A stretch of DNA of 38,568 nt, taken from positions 1 through 38,568 of the IMG/VR virus record IMGVR_UViG_3300027763_000010. One strand, given 5' to 3'. The DNA is from a virus. Under the pieces are notes generated by a model, which was not told where the DNA came from, did no database searches, and saw nothing but the letters and a program-made list of their open reading frames with translations. A program made the position numbers and the translations under genes. Numbering within the stretch: the first letter of the stretch is position 1; every line of letters begins with the position of its first letter. Positions 38,383 through 38,568 of this stretch are shown here, piece after piece.

Positions 38383-38568
38383 CACCAATGGCTGAGTATC
38401 AAGTATTTTTTGATGTGGCCGTTGGAATCATCGGCGTCCTAGGCGGATGGGTATTGAATACCGTCTGGGGCGCTGTCAAAGATTTGCAAGAAGCCGATAA
38501 GGATCTGGCCGATAAGGTCGCCGCTATCGAGGTTCTTGTAGCAGGGCGCTACGTTACCCGCGATGAAT
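38379..38568 (+). CDS. Small membrane plus coiled-coil protein, N-terminal part (continues at position 1)
   Basis: The gene starts at ATG 38379, overlapping the stop of the ejection gene in an ATGA junction (a second start, MAEYQ, lies at 38388). Residues about 8-25 (FFDVAVGIIGVLGGWVLNTV) form one transmembrane helix. A charged helix follows (WGAVKDLQEADKDLADKVAA). The frame is cut by the contig end and resumes at position 1 once the repeated 25 bases are counted once. The TM-plus-coil layout and place just before the endolysin suggest a lysis or membrane role. Confidence 0.85.
   Translation, partial: MTPMAEYQVFFDVAVGIIGVLGGWVLNTVWGAVKDLQEADKDLADKVAAIEVLVAGRYVTRDE
38544..38568. repeat. Terminal direct repeat, right copy (contig overlap)
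   Basis: This is identical to positions 1-25 and lies inside the coding sequence of the small membrane protein. It marks where the assembly closes on itself, so the unique genome length is 38,543 bases. Confidence 0.93.

Noticed and set aside
1-38568. Integrase, CI-like repressor, tRNA genes, phage RNA polymerase
   Set aside because: I looked for the characteristic motifs and cloverleaf patterns in the supported genes and gaps and found none, though a tRNA search program would be needed to exclude tRNAs firmly.

Overview
The window reads as the complete genome of a tailed double-stranded DNA phage assembled as one contig. The first 25 bases and the last 25 bases are identical, and one reading frame runs unbroken from the right end into the left end, so the molecule is circular or circularly permuted at about 38,543 bp. 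The morphogenesis genes belong to the P22-like short-tailed (podovirus) type: TerL, a P22-type portal, a P22-type coat protein, gp4-like and gp10-like tail-completion proteins and large ejection proteins. The spanin-like lipoproteins and GH108 lysozyme point to a Gram-negative host, perhaps an alphaproteobacterium (weak inference). I see no integrase, repressor, tRNA, RNA polymerase, reverse transcriptase or CRISPR array, so a lytic life style is likely.

Layout. (1) 38379 to 1218 across the junction, rightward: lysis cassette (membrane/coiled-coil protein, GH108 endolysin, 31-aa lipoprotein, holin-like protein, nested i-spanin/o-spanin pair). (2) 3451 to 1108, leftward: VRR-NUC nuclease, small protein, SNF2-like helicase, small protein, DUF6378-like protein. 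Its last gene overlaps the o-spanin gene tail to tail. (3) 3514 to 11081, rightward: DNA replication and recombination (RecB/Cas4-like DUF2800 nuclease, a possible ssDNA-binding partner, family A DNA polymerase, primase-helicase, small HTH protein), with several unknown genes, including an overlapping cytoplasmic/secreted pair. (4) 15103 to 11209, leftward: a tightly coupled chain of small genes, mostly of unknown function, with two near-identical promoter-like repeats at its upstream end and in its middle, and a strong hairpin terminator at its end. It includes a stand-alone DnaA domain-IV-like DNA-binding protein, a Cys-rich protein, two paralogous coiled-coil proteins and tiny genes found only by following stop/start overlaps. 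(5) 15164 to 15727: the only long gene-free stretch. It is AT-rich, with paired TTGGTC motifs on the left facing paired GACCAA motifs on the right, and a separate cluster of GTTTACATT motifs. It is the best candidate for a replication origin or early/late control region. (6) 15728 to 38382, rightward: TerS, TerL, three small Lys-rich proteins, portal, a Dps-like DUF5856 protein, two large fibres and a chaperone-like protein inserted before scaffold and coat, then decoration-like proteins, tail completion proteins, a collar fibre and three ejection proteins.

How it may work together (inference): the leftward early genes take over the host and may help start replication at the iteron region. 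The 3514-11081 block copies and recombines the DNA. The late block packages it by a P22/Sf6-type terminase, builds the particle and lyses the cell. GC-rich hairpins separate the coat and decoration genes and probably set their relative expression. The most interesting unexplained parts are the iteron region with the DnaA-IV-like gene, the coupled mini-gene operon and the Dps-like protein next to the portal.
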